Positions 17,001-25,034 of a DNA stretch of 64,000 nt are shown piece after piece. Source of the stretch: Candidatus Denitrolinea symbiosum (lineage in GTDB: Bacteria > Chloroflexota > Anaerolineae > Anaerolineales > Villigracilaceae). Below the pieces are notes generated by a model. The model was given only the letters and a program-made list of their open reading frames with translations, was not told the origin of the DNA and did not search any database. Position 1 is the stretch's first letter; each line of letters begins with the position of its first letter. The stretch lies in NCBI GenBank assembly GCA_017312345.1, contig BLAA01000001.1:744001-808000 (forward strand). Direction: 5' to 3'. Both the position numbers and the translations under genes were made by a program.

Positions 17001-19056
17001 GGTTGGTGGGGATGAAGATATAGTCGGTCTGGTTGAGGACGTCCTGGAAGCGCGCCAGTTTGTCGGGGTTGTCGTCCCAATAGACTTGCAGGTTGAGGTT
17101 GCCGTACATGCTGGCGAACCCGTCGTAGCCGTCCACGCGGAAGGGCAGGGTCCAGTCATAGTCGGTCTCGTTGGCGATGGACGCGCCGGAGAGAGTCAAC
17201 GAGGCGGTGGTTTCGATCCTGAGGAAGTAGTTCTGTCCCGCCGTCAGTGAGACAGGCGGGTCGAGGGTCAGCAGGAAGGATTGTCCGCGCGGGTCGTCGT
17301 CAGCGCGGAAGTCGGAGGCGGCGGAGGCCGAGGTCAGCACGGATGCCGCGTCCGGCCGTTCGAGCAGGGACAGGTTGAGGGTCTGCTCGGAGACGGGGTC
17401 GGCGAGGACGTGCGGGAGCAGGACGGATGTCAGCGGGGCGTTCGTCCGCGGTGAGAAGGCAGTCCAGTAGGGTTCGGCGCTGGTGATGAGAGTCCCTTCG
17501 GGGAACGGAAGAGGCTGGACGGTCCCGTCGGCATATTGGAGAGTGATCGGCCCCGGCACGTTCTGGAAGATCCAGCGCGAGGCGGACATGCGCGTCTCGG
17601 GGCGGGTGTAGATGCCGAGGAAGGCGAAGGCCCAGAGCGCGGTTAAAATCAGGACGATTCCGCCGATTGTGTACGCCAACGGTTTAAGGTTGAGCGTTGA
17701 AGGTTGAAGATTGCGGCGGACTTGAAACCTGGAATTTGCAACTTGAAGCGCCATCCACGCGGCCATCATGCACAGCAGCGGGTAGATGGGAAGCTGGTAG
17801 CGCATGGTGGGGTTGAATTGAAGCGACTGCCAGCCGAAGTACAGCGCCGTCCACGACCAGAGCAGGATGTGACGGCGTTCGCCTTTCAGGATGCGCCAGC
17901 CCATCACGAGAAAACCCGCCCAGGCGAGGATGCCGAGCGGAAGTCCCAGCCCCCAGACGGTGAGATTGGTGAACGAGTACAGGTGCGTGCGGCGGATCCA
18001 TTGCAGGTTCCAGGGCATGTCGGCGAGGCCGGTGGCCTGTGAGCGGATCTCGCCCAGGTTCTCTATCCACTGCTTGTTCGGGAGGAGGGTGTCGAAGGCG
18101 TAGGGCTGGAAGACGCGGAAGGAAAGGATGGTGAAGATGCCGCCGACGATGAGGCAGGCAAAAATCAGTTTCCAGTGTTCAGTGATCAGTTTTATTCCCG
18201 AAGGAAGTTCGGTGATATTCCCTGTCGCCTGTTCTGTCTCGGAAGCCTGATGGCTGATTACTGACGACTGATTACTGAAACGAAGCGCCAGAGCAATCGG
18301 CAGGACGACTGCCATCGCCACGGTGTTGATCTTGCTCGCCACGGCCATGCCGAGCAGGAGACCGAAGAGGAGCGACTGCCAAAGCACGGGTGAAGGATGA
18401 AGGATGAAAGCCGAAAGGCGGCGCGGATTCGGCGTACCCTCCGTCTCCTTTCTTCCGTCCTCGGTCGGCTTGTCATAAGCGATCCGCACGGCCACGTATA
18501 ACGCCGCGTAAAGGAAGGGATTGGCGAACAGATCCACCACGAAATAATGCGATTGCTGGATCTGCATCACCGCCAGCGCGGAGAAGGCCGCCGCCAGGAG
18601 CGCGACTTTGCGGTCATAGACGCGCGCTACGACGAAGTACAGAAAGAGGACGCTGAGCAGATCGGCGAAGGCCGAGAACTCGCGGCCGAAAAATTTCAGC
18701 GGTCCCGCCGACGGGCCGAGGGCCTCATACGCCACGCGGACAATGGTCATCGGCAGGTTGCCGTAGACGAAAAAGCCCGCGCCGCGGTTGCGCGGATTAA
18801 GCGTGGAAGTCGCGGTGTCGAAGTATTCCCCAATCGTCATCCAGCGCTGGCGTTCGGGCGGACAGGCGTCAATCGAAACGCCCGCGTCCATGCAGGCGTG
18901 GGCGCGCAGGTTTTCGGCCACTCCCGTCAGGAACAACTCGTCGGGATGCTGGTGCTGTCCCTCGCCCCAGGTCGCGCCGCTGAAACGCAAATACGCCGCC
19001 ACAGCGAGGACGGCGACGAGGAGCAGGTCGTATAGCCAGGGTCGTTTTTGGGACAT
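14065..19056 (-). CDS. Giant fusion: GT39/GT-C-like half plus DUF2298 half
   Basis: A 1663-residue protein with more than 25 membrane segments. Residues 1-500 resemble GT39-type dolichol-phosphate-mannose-like glycosyltransferases: the first loop has the Asp/Glu-containing [16 protein letters not shown] motif (about residue 33). Residues 500-830 are a soluble extracytoplasmic region. Residues 830-1663 are a complete DUF2298 domain, with [27 protein letters not shown] (about 970), [10 protein letters not shown] (about 1170) and [12 protein letters not shown] (about 1235). The end, [13 protein letters not shown], matches the paralogue at 10443-13007. Heptamer tracts are translated at about residues 195-224, 258-299, 435-458 and 1198-1209. 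Reaction unknown; lipid-linked sugar transfer is plausible. Confidence 0.85.
   Translation of the reverse strand: [1663 protein letters not shown]
15431..15463 (-). repeat. GTATTGC heptamers inside the giant gene
   Basis: GTATTGC GTATTGC GTAAAAA preceded by degenerate copies; in frame. Confidence 0.65.
17684..17751 (-). repeat. GTTGAAG/CCTGGAA heptamer tract inside the giant gene
   Basis: GTTTAAG, GTTGAGC, GTTGAAG x2, then CCTGGAA, TTTGCAA, CTTGAAG; in frame, giving the loop near residues 435-458. Confidence 0.75.
18162..18281 (-). repeat. CAGTGAT/CTGATTA heptamer tract inside the giant gene
   Basis: CAGTTTC/CAGTGTT/CAGTGAT units, a CCGAAGGAAGTTCGG palindrome, then CTGATGG/CTGATTA/CTGACGA units; in frame (residues about 258-299). 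Confidence 0.7.
18385..18471 (-). repeat. GAAGGAT heptamers inside the giant gene
   Basis: GAAGGAT x2, GAAAGCC, then degenerate CCGTCTC/CTTTCTT units; in frame (residues about 195-224). Confidence 0.65.
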
Positions 19057-19057
19057 G

Positions 19058-19124
19058 GTTAGTTGGTTGGCTGGTTGGGTAGTTGGCTAGTTTGCTGGTT
19101 GGCTGGTTGGTTGGCTGGTTGGCG
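19058..19124. repeat. Octamer tract TTGGCTGG/TTAGTTGG
   Basis: Eight 8-mers of the TTGGCTGG type fill the gap between the GT39-like gene and the giant DUF2298 gene, starting 1 nt from the latter's start codon and covering the position of its ribosome-binding site. Confidence 0.8.
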
Positions 19125-19133
19125 CGTGTTTGT

Positions 19134-21239
19134 TCATCGCACGGGGACGAAGTATACCCAGAAACTCTGCCACCACGGTTCCGATTCATGCAGAGTTAAT
19201 TCGCCCTGCGGATACAGCCGCCGCAACTCTTCGAGCGCCGCCGTGTCGTTGAAATTCGCGGCGAGCGGGCTGGCCTTGAAGATAAAGAGTTTCGGCGCGG
19301 GCAATTGTAACGTATCCGCCAGTTTCCCGCGCGGCAGGCCGAGGTCGCGGTTCGGGATTCCCGCCCACAGCGCGGGCAGGCGCGTGTCCACCCACTGCTC
19401 GTACGGAACGATCCAGACGCGGTCGGGATTCCCAAAGGCGCGGACGACTTCTCCCATCTCCGACGTTCTCCACACGACGCGGTCATACTGGGCGGCGAAC
19501 TGGCGGAAGACGAGATCATAATTCTGGACGGCGGACGCGGCGAACAGGATTCCGACCACGCCCGCGGCGATGACCGCCTCCCCGCTTCGCTTCAATCCTA
19601 CCGAGAAAGCGGACAGCAGGCCGTCGAGCGTCATCCCCACGAGGACGAAGACCGGCACGAGCGCGCCGCCGGCGCGGGTCAACGCGGGATTCTCGACGGG
19701 GAAGGCGAGGGAGAAAGCCGAGGGCAGGATCAAGGTCACGATGGCGGCAACCAGCCAGAGGTCCAGGAAGCGGCGGCGGGCGAGGAGGAGAGTCGAGCCG
19801 AGGAGGAAGAGCGCGCCCGTCACCACATCCAACGCGGGGCGGTGGACAATCGAATTGACGAAGATGTTCCCGTCGTTGACGTTGAACATCAGCAGCGCGT
19901 TCCAGAGATTGGAGACGAAGACGGGGGCGGGGTTTGGGACGACGGCGCGCGAGGCGGCGCGGTTCCAGAATTCGGCGGGGAATTCGAGGGAATATCGAAG
20001 CAGGGGCAGGAAGACGATCAGGGCGGCGAAGAGGAGCAGCGCGTAATGCGAGAGGCGGATCGGGCGGCGGGAGAGTAGATGGAGGAGGAAGGTGACGAGG
20101 ACGAGGAGCGGCGCGATCCGAAACGGCGTGTACCCGTGCAAGCCGAGACCGAGGAAGAGGCCAGAGAGGAGGAAGTCGTTGCGGCTGTTTGTACGCAGTC
20201 CACGGAGGAGGAAGTAGAACGTGGGCGCGACGAAGAGCGGATAGAGCGGAAAGCGCAGTCCGATGCGGCTGATGACGTTCGGCCAGTAGGCGATGCCCGC
20301 GAAGAGCATGGCAAGTAAACCCGCGCGTCGGTTGGCGATCTCCCTGCCGAGCAGGTAGATGAACGGGAGCGTGAAAAAGCCGAGGAGCGCCGACCCGATC
20401 TTGAGACTTTGGAAACTCAATCCCGTGCGGAAAAGCGCGGCGGCGAGGAGCGTCCAATAGAACTGGATGGCTTCGCGTCCCGTGTTGCGCGGAAAGAAGA
20501 CGCGCGTCTCGCCCTGCGTGATGTCGTACACGTCGAAGAGTTTTTCGGCGTGGTCGCTGAACGGTTCGGCGGGGACTGAGGCGAGGTGATGAAAGCGAAA
20601 GAAAGCCGCGATGAGGAAGATGAGGAAGATGAGAAGCGGTACACGGATGGCGCGGATTTGACGGAGAAACACGGATTTTCTTGTTTTTATAAAATCCGAG
20701 AAATCTCTCTTGTCCGTGTAATCCGTGTGCGGGTTTTTACCCTGCCAGAAAGCGCGGACGAAAAACGCGATCCCCGCGAGCCAGAGGGACAGGTTCAGCG
20801 GGGTGAAGCGGTTGTCTCCGAAAAGGTAAAACGCGATGGAGAGAAAAATGAAAGATGAAAGGAGAAAGAAAAAAAATGAAGAGGATGGAAATTTTTTCTC
20901 TGGGCGTTTGACGGAATCCTGAAGTTCTACTTCAGGGCTTGTCGAATCCGAAAGTAGAACTTTCGGATTCCTGCTCGGCGGATCGGGCAAAGTCCACTCG
21001 CCGCGGCAGAAGGACCAGACGGCGAATCCCGCCGCGAGGAGATAGAGCGCGAGCGCGGCGGGAATCCGCGCGGGCGGTTCGAGACAGGTCTGCGCGGCGA
21101 GGGCGAGGAGCAGCGCGGCCAGCGGGCGGACGGGAAACTTATCCGCCGCAGGTGTGGACATTTCAGCCCGTTTGGATGAAAATAACCGCTGTTCCATTTC
21201 AGGCTCCCGGCCCGGCGCGGGTTGCGATTTGGAATTCAC
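19134..21239 (-). CDS. GT39-like glycosyltransferase membrane protein
   Basis: A 701-residue polytopic protein. The core from about residue 200 resembles GT39/ArnT-type transferases: a helix followed by AAFFRFHHLASVPAEPFSDHAEKLFD, whose Asp-His region is the position of the metal/substrate-binding acidic motif, then a re-entrant helix series. Residues 89-107 are encoded by a palindrome pair and residues about 168-200 by a 9-mer foldback element; both lie in loops. Divergent from the M42 peptidase gene. Sugar donor and acceptor unknown. The gene is oriented with the giant DUF2298 gene and may be in the same transcript. Confidence 0.8.
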   Translation of the reverse strand: MNSKSQPAPGREPEMEQRLFSSKRAEMSTPAADKFPVRPLAALLLALAAQTCLEPPARIPAALALYLLAAGFAVWSFCRGEWTLPDPPSRNPKVLLSDSTSPEVELQDSVKRPEKKFPSSSFFFFLLSSFIFLSIAFYLFGDNRFTPLNLSLWLAGIAFFVRAFWQGKNPHTDYTDKRDFSDFIKTRKSVFLRQIRAIRVPLLIFLIFLIAAFFRFHHLASVPAEPFSDHAEKLFDVYDITQGETRVFFPRNTGREAIQFYWTLLAAALFRTGLSFQSLKIGSALLGFFTLPFIYLLGREIANRRAGLLAMLFAGIAYWPNVISRIGLRFPLYPLFVAPTFYFLLRGLRTNSRNDFLLSGLFLGLGLHGYTPFRIAPLLVLVTFLLHLLSRRPIRLSHYALLLFAALIVFLPLLRYSLEFPAEFWNRAASRAVVPNPAPVFVSNLWNALLMFNVNDGNIFVNSIVHRPALDVVTGALFLLGSTLLLARRRFLDLWLVAAIVTLILPSAFSLAFPVENPALTRAGGALVPVFVLVGMTLDGLLSAFSVGLKRSGEAVIAAGVVGILFAASAVQNYDLVFRQFAAQYDRVVWRTSEMGEVVRAFGNPDRVWIVPYEQWVDTRLPALWAGIPNRDLGLPRGKLADTLQLPAPKLFIFKASPLAANFNDTAALEELRRLYPQGELTLHESEPWWQSFWVYFVPVR
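20586..20630 (-). repeat. Degenerate GATGAGGAA heptamer/nonamer tract
   Basis: Short GATGAGGAA-type units immediately beside the foldback element, in frame within the GT39-like gene. Confidence 0.45.
20639..20735. repeat. Nonamer foldback inside the GT39-like gene
   Basis: Left arm of 9-mers (CACGGATGG, CGCGGATTT, GACGGAGAA, ACACGGATT) faces a right arm whose complement reads ACACGGATTACACGGACAAG. The whole element is translated without a stop, as a His/Asp/Lys/Arg-rich loop beginning NPHTDYTDKRDF. Confidence 0.8.
20848..20880. repeat. Degenerate AAAGATG tract inside the GT39-like gene
   Basis: ATGAAAGATGAAAGGAGAAAG-like units, translated as a Ser/Phe-rich run next to a membrane segment. 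Confidence 0.5.
20918..20971. repeat. Palindrome pair, second copy
   Basis: CCTGAAGTTCTACTTCAGG followed by TCCGAAAG/CTTTCGGA with the same TAGAA loop type as the copy at 879-940. In frame in the GT39-like gene. Confidence 0.85.
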
Positions 21240-21269
21240 GCCCCTATTTTATCTCTCAAACGAGGCAAC

Positions 21270-22256
21270 ATGAAAACGCTTCTCCGCACCCTCACTGAAA
21301 TTCCCGCCCCCTCCGGCCGCGAAGACAGAATCCGCGCGGCGGTGAAAGAGATGATCCAACCCTACGCGGACGAAATCCGCGTGGACGCGCTCGGCAACCT
21401 GCTGGCGCGCAAGGGGAAAAAAGCCAAAGGCGGCAAACGCGTCATGCTGGCCGCGCACATGGACGAGATCGGGATCATCGTCTCGCACGTGGACGCGAAC
21501 GGGTACGCGCGGTTCAGCGCGCTGGGCGGACTCAGTCCGCACCGGCGGCTGGCGGCGCGGGTGAAATTTCTCAACGGGGCGCGCGGCGTCGTCGGCCTCG
21601 AACGCGAGGCGGAGACGAAGGAGCGGACGCCGAGTCTCGACCGGTATTACATTGACACGGGCGCGACCAGCGAGAAGGATTCTCCCGTCAAGGTGGGCGA
21701 CGTGGCGGTGTTCGACTCCGATTTTCAGGACTTCGGGAAACGCGTCGTCTCGAAGTGTCTCGATGACCGCGCCGGCGTGGCGCTGCTCATCGAAAGCCTC
21801 CAAAACCTGAGGCCGGGCGCGAACGAGGTCTGGTACGCGTTCACCGTCCAGGAGGAGGTGGGGACGCGCGGCGCGGGTCCCGCCGCGTATGGGATCGATC
21901 CCGAAGTCGGGCTGGCGGTGGACGTGACCATCGCGAACGACGCGCCGAACGCGCGTGAGCGGAATCCCATCGCGCTCGGCGGCGGTCCCGCCATCAAAGT
22001 GAAGGACGCGACCGTGATCTCGGACCCGCGCATCGTGGAGGAGTTGACGCGTCTCGCGGAGAAGAACCGCGTCCCGCATCAATTCGAACTTTTGGAGATG
22101 GGCGGCACGGACGCGGGCAAGATGCAGATGACCGGTCTCGGCGCGCAGGCGGGCGGGATCGCCATCCCGCTGCGTCACATCCATTCGCCGTCGGAGATGG
22201 TGGACATGGACGATTTGGAGAACGCCGGGAAACTGCTGGCTTTGTTTTTGCGCTGA
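21270..22256 (+). CDS. M42 family glutamyl aminopeptidase/endoglucanase-type peptidase
   Basis: A 328-residue di-zinc aminopeptidase of the M42 family. Metal and catalytic positions are visible: AAHMDEIG (His ligand, about residue 66), CLDDRAGVALL (bridging Asp, about 172), VQEEVGTRGA (catalytic Glu and ligand, about 206), VDVTIANDAP (about 225) and RHIHSPSEMVD (C-terminal His, about 310). The N-terminal LTEIPAPSGREDRIRAAV is typical. ATG 21270 follows an AACGAGGCAAC spacer and fits the family; an upstream ATG at 21222 would add 16 atypical residues overlapping the divergent gene. Cytosolic peptide trimming is the usual role. Confidence 0.93.
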   Translation: MKTLLRTLTEIPAPSGREDRIRAAVKEMIQPYADEIRVDALGNLLARKGKKAKGGKRVMLAAHMDEIGIIVSHVDANGYARFSALGGLSPHRRLAARVKFLNGARGVVGLEREAETKERTPSLDRYYIDTGATSEKDSPVKVGDVAVFDSDFQDFGKRVVSKCLDDRAGVALLIESLQNLRPGANEVWYAFTVQEEVGTRGAGPAAYGIDPEVGLAVDVTIANDAPNARERNPIALGGGPAIKVKDATVISDPRIVEELTRLAEKNRVPHQFELLEMGGTDAGKMQMTGLGAQAGGIAIPLRHIHSPSEMVDMDDLENAGKLLALFLR

Positions 22257-22271
22257 CGAAAAGGAGACGAT

Positions 22272-22730
22272 ATGGGAGACTACAAACGCACGACGCGCGA
22301 ATGCACGCTGGATTCGCTGCGGCCTGAACTGGGCGAGGCGCTGCGCGCGCACGTGGAAAAGTACAACCTCGGCGACATCCTCGCCGACGCGAAGGTCTGC
22401 GTGGAGACCGTCTCGGAGAAGACCAAAAAGGGACTCTTCGGCGGCGGCGAGACGGTCTATACCGCGGCTGTGCTGACGAAGGACTGGCTGGTGTGGGCGA
22501 ACAGCGGCACGAAGACGCCGGTCCACGCCATGTCGGCGCGGCTGAACCAGATCACCGTGCAGGATTACGCCCAATCGAGTTTCGCGAAGATGATCCCCGA
22601 CACGGGCGTGAACGTCAACGGGCTGAAGACCGACTCGCCCGAAGCGGGGACGACGTTCATCGGGCTGGAGGAGAACGCGGCGGGCGTGAAATTCCGCCAG
22701 GCGTTGATCGCCGCGGCACAGGGCGCGTGA
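22272..22730 (+). CDS. Conserved hypothetical protein, 152 residues
   Basis: A soluble protein with no signal peptide or membrane segment. It has alternating beta-type stretches (KVCVETVSEKTKKG, VYTAAVLTKDWLVWA, ARLNQITVQDY) and a short helical C-terminus, which would suit a small PH-like beta-barrel; this is only a guess from pattern. It starts 15 nt after the M42 gene with AAAAGGAGACGAT ahead of ATG 22272, so it is probably in the same operon. No function can be assigned. Confidence 0.75.
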   Translation: MGDYKRTTRECTLDSLRPELGEALRAHVEKYNLGDILADAKVCVETVSEKTKKGLFGGGETVYTAAVLTKDWLVWANSGTKTPVHAMSARLNQITVQDYAQSSFAKMIPDTGVNVNGLKTDSPEAGTTFIGLEENAAGVKFRQALIAAAQGA

Positions 22731-22755
22731 GGCGGAGCGACGCGCCGTCTCGTAC

Positions 22756-23070
22756 TTATTTCTTTTTCGACGACTTTTCTTCGGCTGGTTTTTCCTCGGT
22801 CTCTTTCTTTCCCTGATTCTCAACAAAGAAGGTGAGTCCCAGCCCGAGCGCGAACGCGCCCGCCGACCCCGGCGAGGCGAAGACGGTGATGCCGATCAGC
22901 AGGCCGAAGAGTCCCAGCGCGAGGGCGATCTGCAACTCCCGTCCGCCTTTGGGATAGGACGCGAGGAAGAAGCGTCCCATCGCGAAGCCGACGACGAAGA
23001 ATCCCACCGCGCTGAGGATATGGCCGAAGATGCCGAGGAGATCGTTCAAAGTGTCGAAAAAGTCGTACAT
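22756..23070 (-). CDS. Small two- to three-helix membrane protein
   Basis: A 104-residue protein with three hydrophobic segments (about residues 12-32, 44-62 and 65-82) and a highly charged Lys/Glu C-terminal tail of about 20 residues that should be cytoplasmic. No family recognised. It is convergent with the hypothetical gene upstream and lies in the same direction as DUF456 and serS. A nonamer foldback occupies the gap to the DUF456 gene. Confidence 0.6.
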   Translation of the reverse strand: MYDFFDTLNDLLGIFGHILSAVGFFVVGFAMGRFFLASYPKGGRELQIALALGLFGLLIGITVFASPGSAGAFALGLGLTFFVENQGKKETEEKPAEEKSSKKK

Positions 23071-23106
23071 TGCTGCGCTCCTTTAGAGAGGGTATTGGAA
23101 CTCCAT

Positions 23107-23169
23107 TTCGGATACGGATGGCGCGGAGTTCAACGAGAAATCCGCGCGCTCCGTGAAATCCGTGTCCGA
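23107..23169. repeat. Nonamer foldback element
   Basis: TTCGGATACGGATGGCGCGG faces TCACGGAT/GTGTCCGAA across a short loop; both arms are 9-mers of the ACGGATGGC/CGCGGAGTT type. Intergenic, between DUF456 and the small membrane protein. Confidence 0.8.
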
Positions 23170-23190
23170 AAAGGGTGAAAGAAAATTATC

Positions 23191-23709
23191 CTACAGCCAG
23201 GCCCACAACATCCACAGGACGATCATCAAAAAGCCGATGCCGAAGCGCGCCGCAAAGGACGCGCCCCAGCCGATCATGTAGACTTTGGCGGATTCGAACG
23301 CCAGGCTGCGGTCGCGCAGGCGCAGATATTCCCACAACAGCAGGGAGAGCGGCGCGGCGAGCAGCCCCATCAACGGCGTGGCGAAGAGACTCACGACGAG
23401 TCCCGCCGCGTAACTGAGCAGGATGGAACTCCACGGGATTTCGTGGCCGCGCATCTTGGAGGCGATGATGAGGTTGTCCACGATGTTGCCGCCGATCATC
23501 AGCAGGGTGATGATCGCGAACAGGAGCCAGTCCACCCAGCCCATTGATCCGCCGGCGCTTTGCAGGAGGGCGTAGACCAGCGCGGCGAACCACATCACCG
23601 TCAGCCCGGGGAAGACGGGGACGATGAGTCCGACCAATCCCACCAGCATGACGAAGAGGGTAAGGGTTTGGAGGACGACTTGCCACATGAAAGGGAGGTC
23701 GAAGGGCAT
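23191..23709 (-). CDS. DUF456 family membrane protein
   Basis: A 172-residue protein with five hydrophobic segments. The pattern VGLIGLIVPVFPGLTVMWFAALVY at residues 24-47 is the DUF456 hallmark (Gly-rich first helix pair then P-G-x-x-hydrophobic). C-terminal helices follow, including VVSLFATPLMGLLAAPLSLLLWEY. The biochemical role of DUF456 is not established. It starts 8 nt before the serS stop on the same strand, so it is likely downstream in the serS transcript. Confidence 0.85.
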   Translation of the reverse strand: MPFDLPFMWQVVLQTLTLFVMLVGLVGLIVPVFPGLTVMWFAALVYALLQSAGGSMGWVDWLLFAIITLLMIGGNIVDNLIIASKMRGHEIPWSSILLSYAAGLVVSLFATPLMGLLAAPLSLLLWEYLRLRDRSLAFESAKVYMIGWGASFAARFGIGFLMIVLWMLWAWL

Positions 23710-23717
23710 GGAGGCGG

Positions 23718-24992
23718 CTAGGGCCTGATTATATCAATCCCGCCCATCCACGGACGGAGGACTTCGGGGACGACGATCGAGCCGTCGGCTTGCTGGTAGT
23801 TTTCCATGACGGCGATCAGCGTGCGCGGCAGACCCAGCCCCGAGCCGTTCAGCGTGTGGACGAAGCGCGTCCTGCCTCCCTCGGCGGGACGGTACTTGAT
23901 GTTGGCGCGGCGCGCCTGGAAGTCGGTCACGCTCGAGACGGAGGAGACTTCCAGCCACTCATTGCAGCCAGGCGCCCACAGTTCGAGGTCGTAGGTCAGC
24001 GTGGAGCCGAAGCCGATGTCGCCCGTGCAGAGTTGTTTGACGCGGTACGGCACGCCCAGTTGCGCGCAGGTCTCTTCGGCGTCCTTCAACATTTTCTGGT
24101 GCAGGACTTCCGACTCTTCGGGCTTGCAGTAGATGTACATCTCCACTTTGTCGAACTGATGCCCGCGCTTGATGCCGCGCACGTCGCGTCCCGCGCTCAT
24201 TTTCTCGCGGCGGAAGCAGGGCGTGTACGCGGTGTAGAGACGCGGCAGGCTGGCTTCGTCGAGGATCTCGTCCATGTGGAGGCCCGTCAGCGGGATCTCG
24301 GCGGTCGGGACGAAGTACAGGTCTTCCTCGTGGTCCTTGTAGAGGTTGTCCGCGAATTTCGGAAGTTGTCCCGCGCCGAAGACCGTGGCGGTCTTGACCA
24401 TGAACGGGAGGTATTTTTCGGTGTAGCCCTGCCCGCGCGTGTGTAGGTCGAGCATCCAGGCGATGAGGGCGCGCTGCAACCGCGCGCCCGCGCCCGAGAG
24501 GACGTAGAAGCGCGAACCCGTCAGTTTGGTGCCGCGTTCGAAGTCAATGATGCCGAGGGCGGGACCGAGGTCCCAGTGCGGCTTCGGCTCGAAGTCGAAC
24601 GGACGCGGCTCGCCGACCGTCCTGATGACGACGTTCTCGCTGTCGTCTTTTCCGTAGGGAGTGCGGGCGTCGGGGATGTTCGGCAGGGTGGACATAAGTC
24701 CCGTCAGTTCGGCCTCCGCCGCCGCCACGTCGGAATCGAGCGCCGAGATCTTGTCGCCGACGGCGCGCATCGCCTCGATCTTCGACTGGCGGTCGGCCGC
24801 GTCCTTCATCCTGCCGATCTCCTTCGAGACGACGTTGCGCTCGGCTTTGAGCGCCTCCACTTCGTTGAGCAGGCTGCGGCGTTTCTCGTCCAATTGCAGG
24901 ATGGAATCCACCACAGACGGGTCGTCCTGGCGGTCGCGCAGCGATTTGCGGACGACGTCGGGCGTTTCGCGGATGAGATTGATGTCGAGCAT
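23718..24992 (-). CDS. serS: Seryl-tRNA synthetase
   Basis: A 424-residue class II synthetase that charges tRNA-Ser. The N-terminal 110 residues form the long antiparallel coiled-coil arm that grips the tRNA variable arm (heptad-like Glu/Lys-rich stretch, residues 30-100). The catalytic domain carries motif 2 around [27 protein letters not shown] (about 250-280) and motif 3 at [19 protein letters not shown] (about 380). Length is typical. Transcription comes from a consensus promoter at 25337-25364 through a T-box leader, so expression should rise when uncharged tRNA-Ser accumulates. Confidence 0.97.
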   Translation of the reverse strand: MLDINLIRETPDVVRKSLRDRQDDPSVVDSILQLDEKRRSLLNEVEALKAERNVVSKEIGRMKDAADRQSKIEAMRAVGDKISALDSDVAAAEAELTGLMSTLPNIPDARTPYGKDDSENVVIRTVGEPRPFDFEPKPHWDLGPALGIIDFERGTKLTGSRFYVLSGAGARLQRALIAWMLDLHTRGQGYTEKYLPFMVKTATVFGAGQLPKFADNLYKDHEEDLYFVPTAEIPLTGLHMDEILDEASLPRLYTAYTPCFRREKMSAGRDVRGIKRGHQFDKVEMYIYCKPEESEVLHQKMLKDAEETCAQLGVPYRVKQLCTGDIGFGSTLTYDLELWAPGCNEWLEVSSVSSVTDFQARRANIKYRPAEGGRTRFVHTLNGSGLGLPRTLIAVMENYQQADGSIVVPEVLRPWMGGIDIIRP

Positions 24993-25034
24993 TCTGGCTC
25001 CTTTTTGCGAAGAGGTTGGCCTTCGCAGTTAATA

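Noticed and set aside
21222..21269. Upstream ATG for the M42 peptidase
   Set aside because: Adds 16 residues foreign to the family and overlaps the divergent gene's start.
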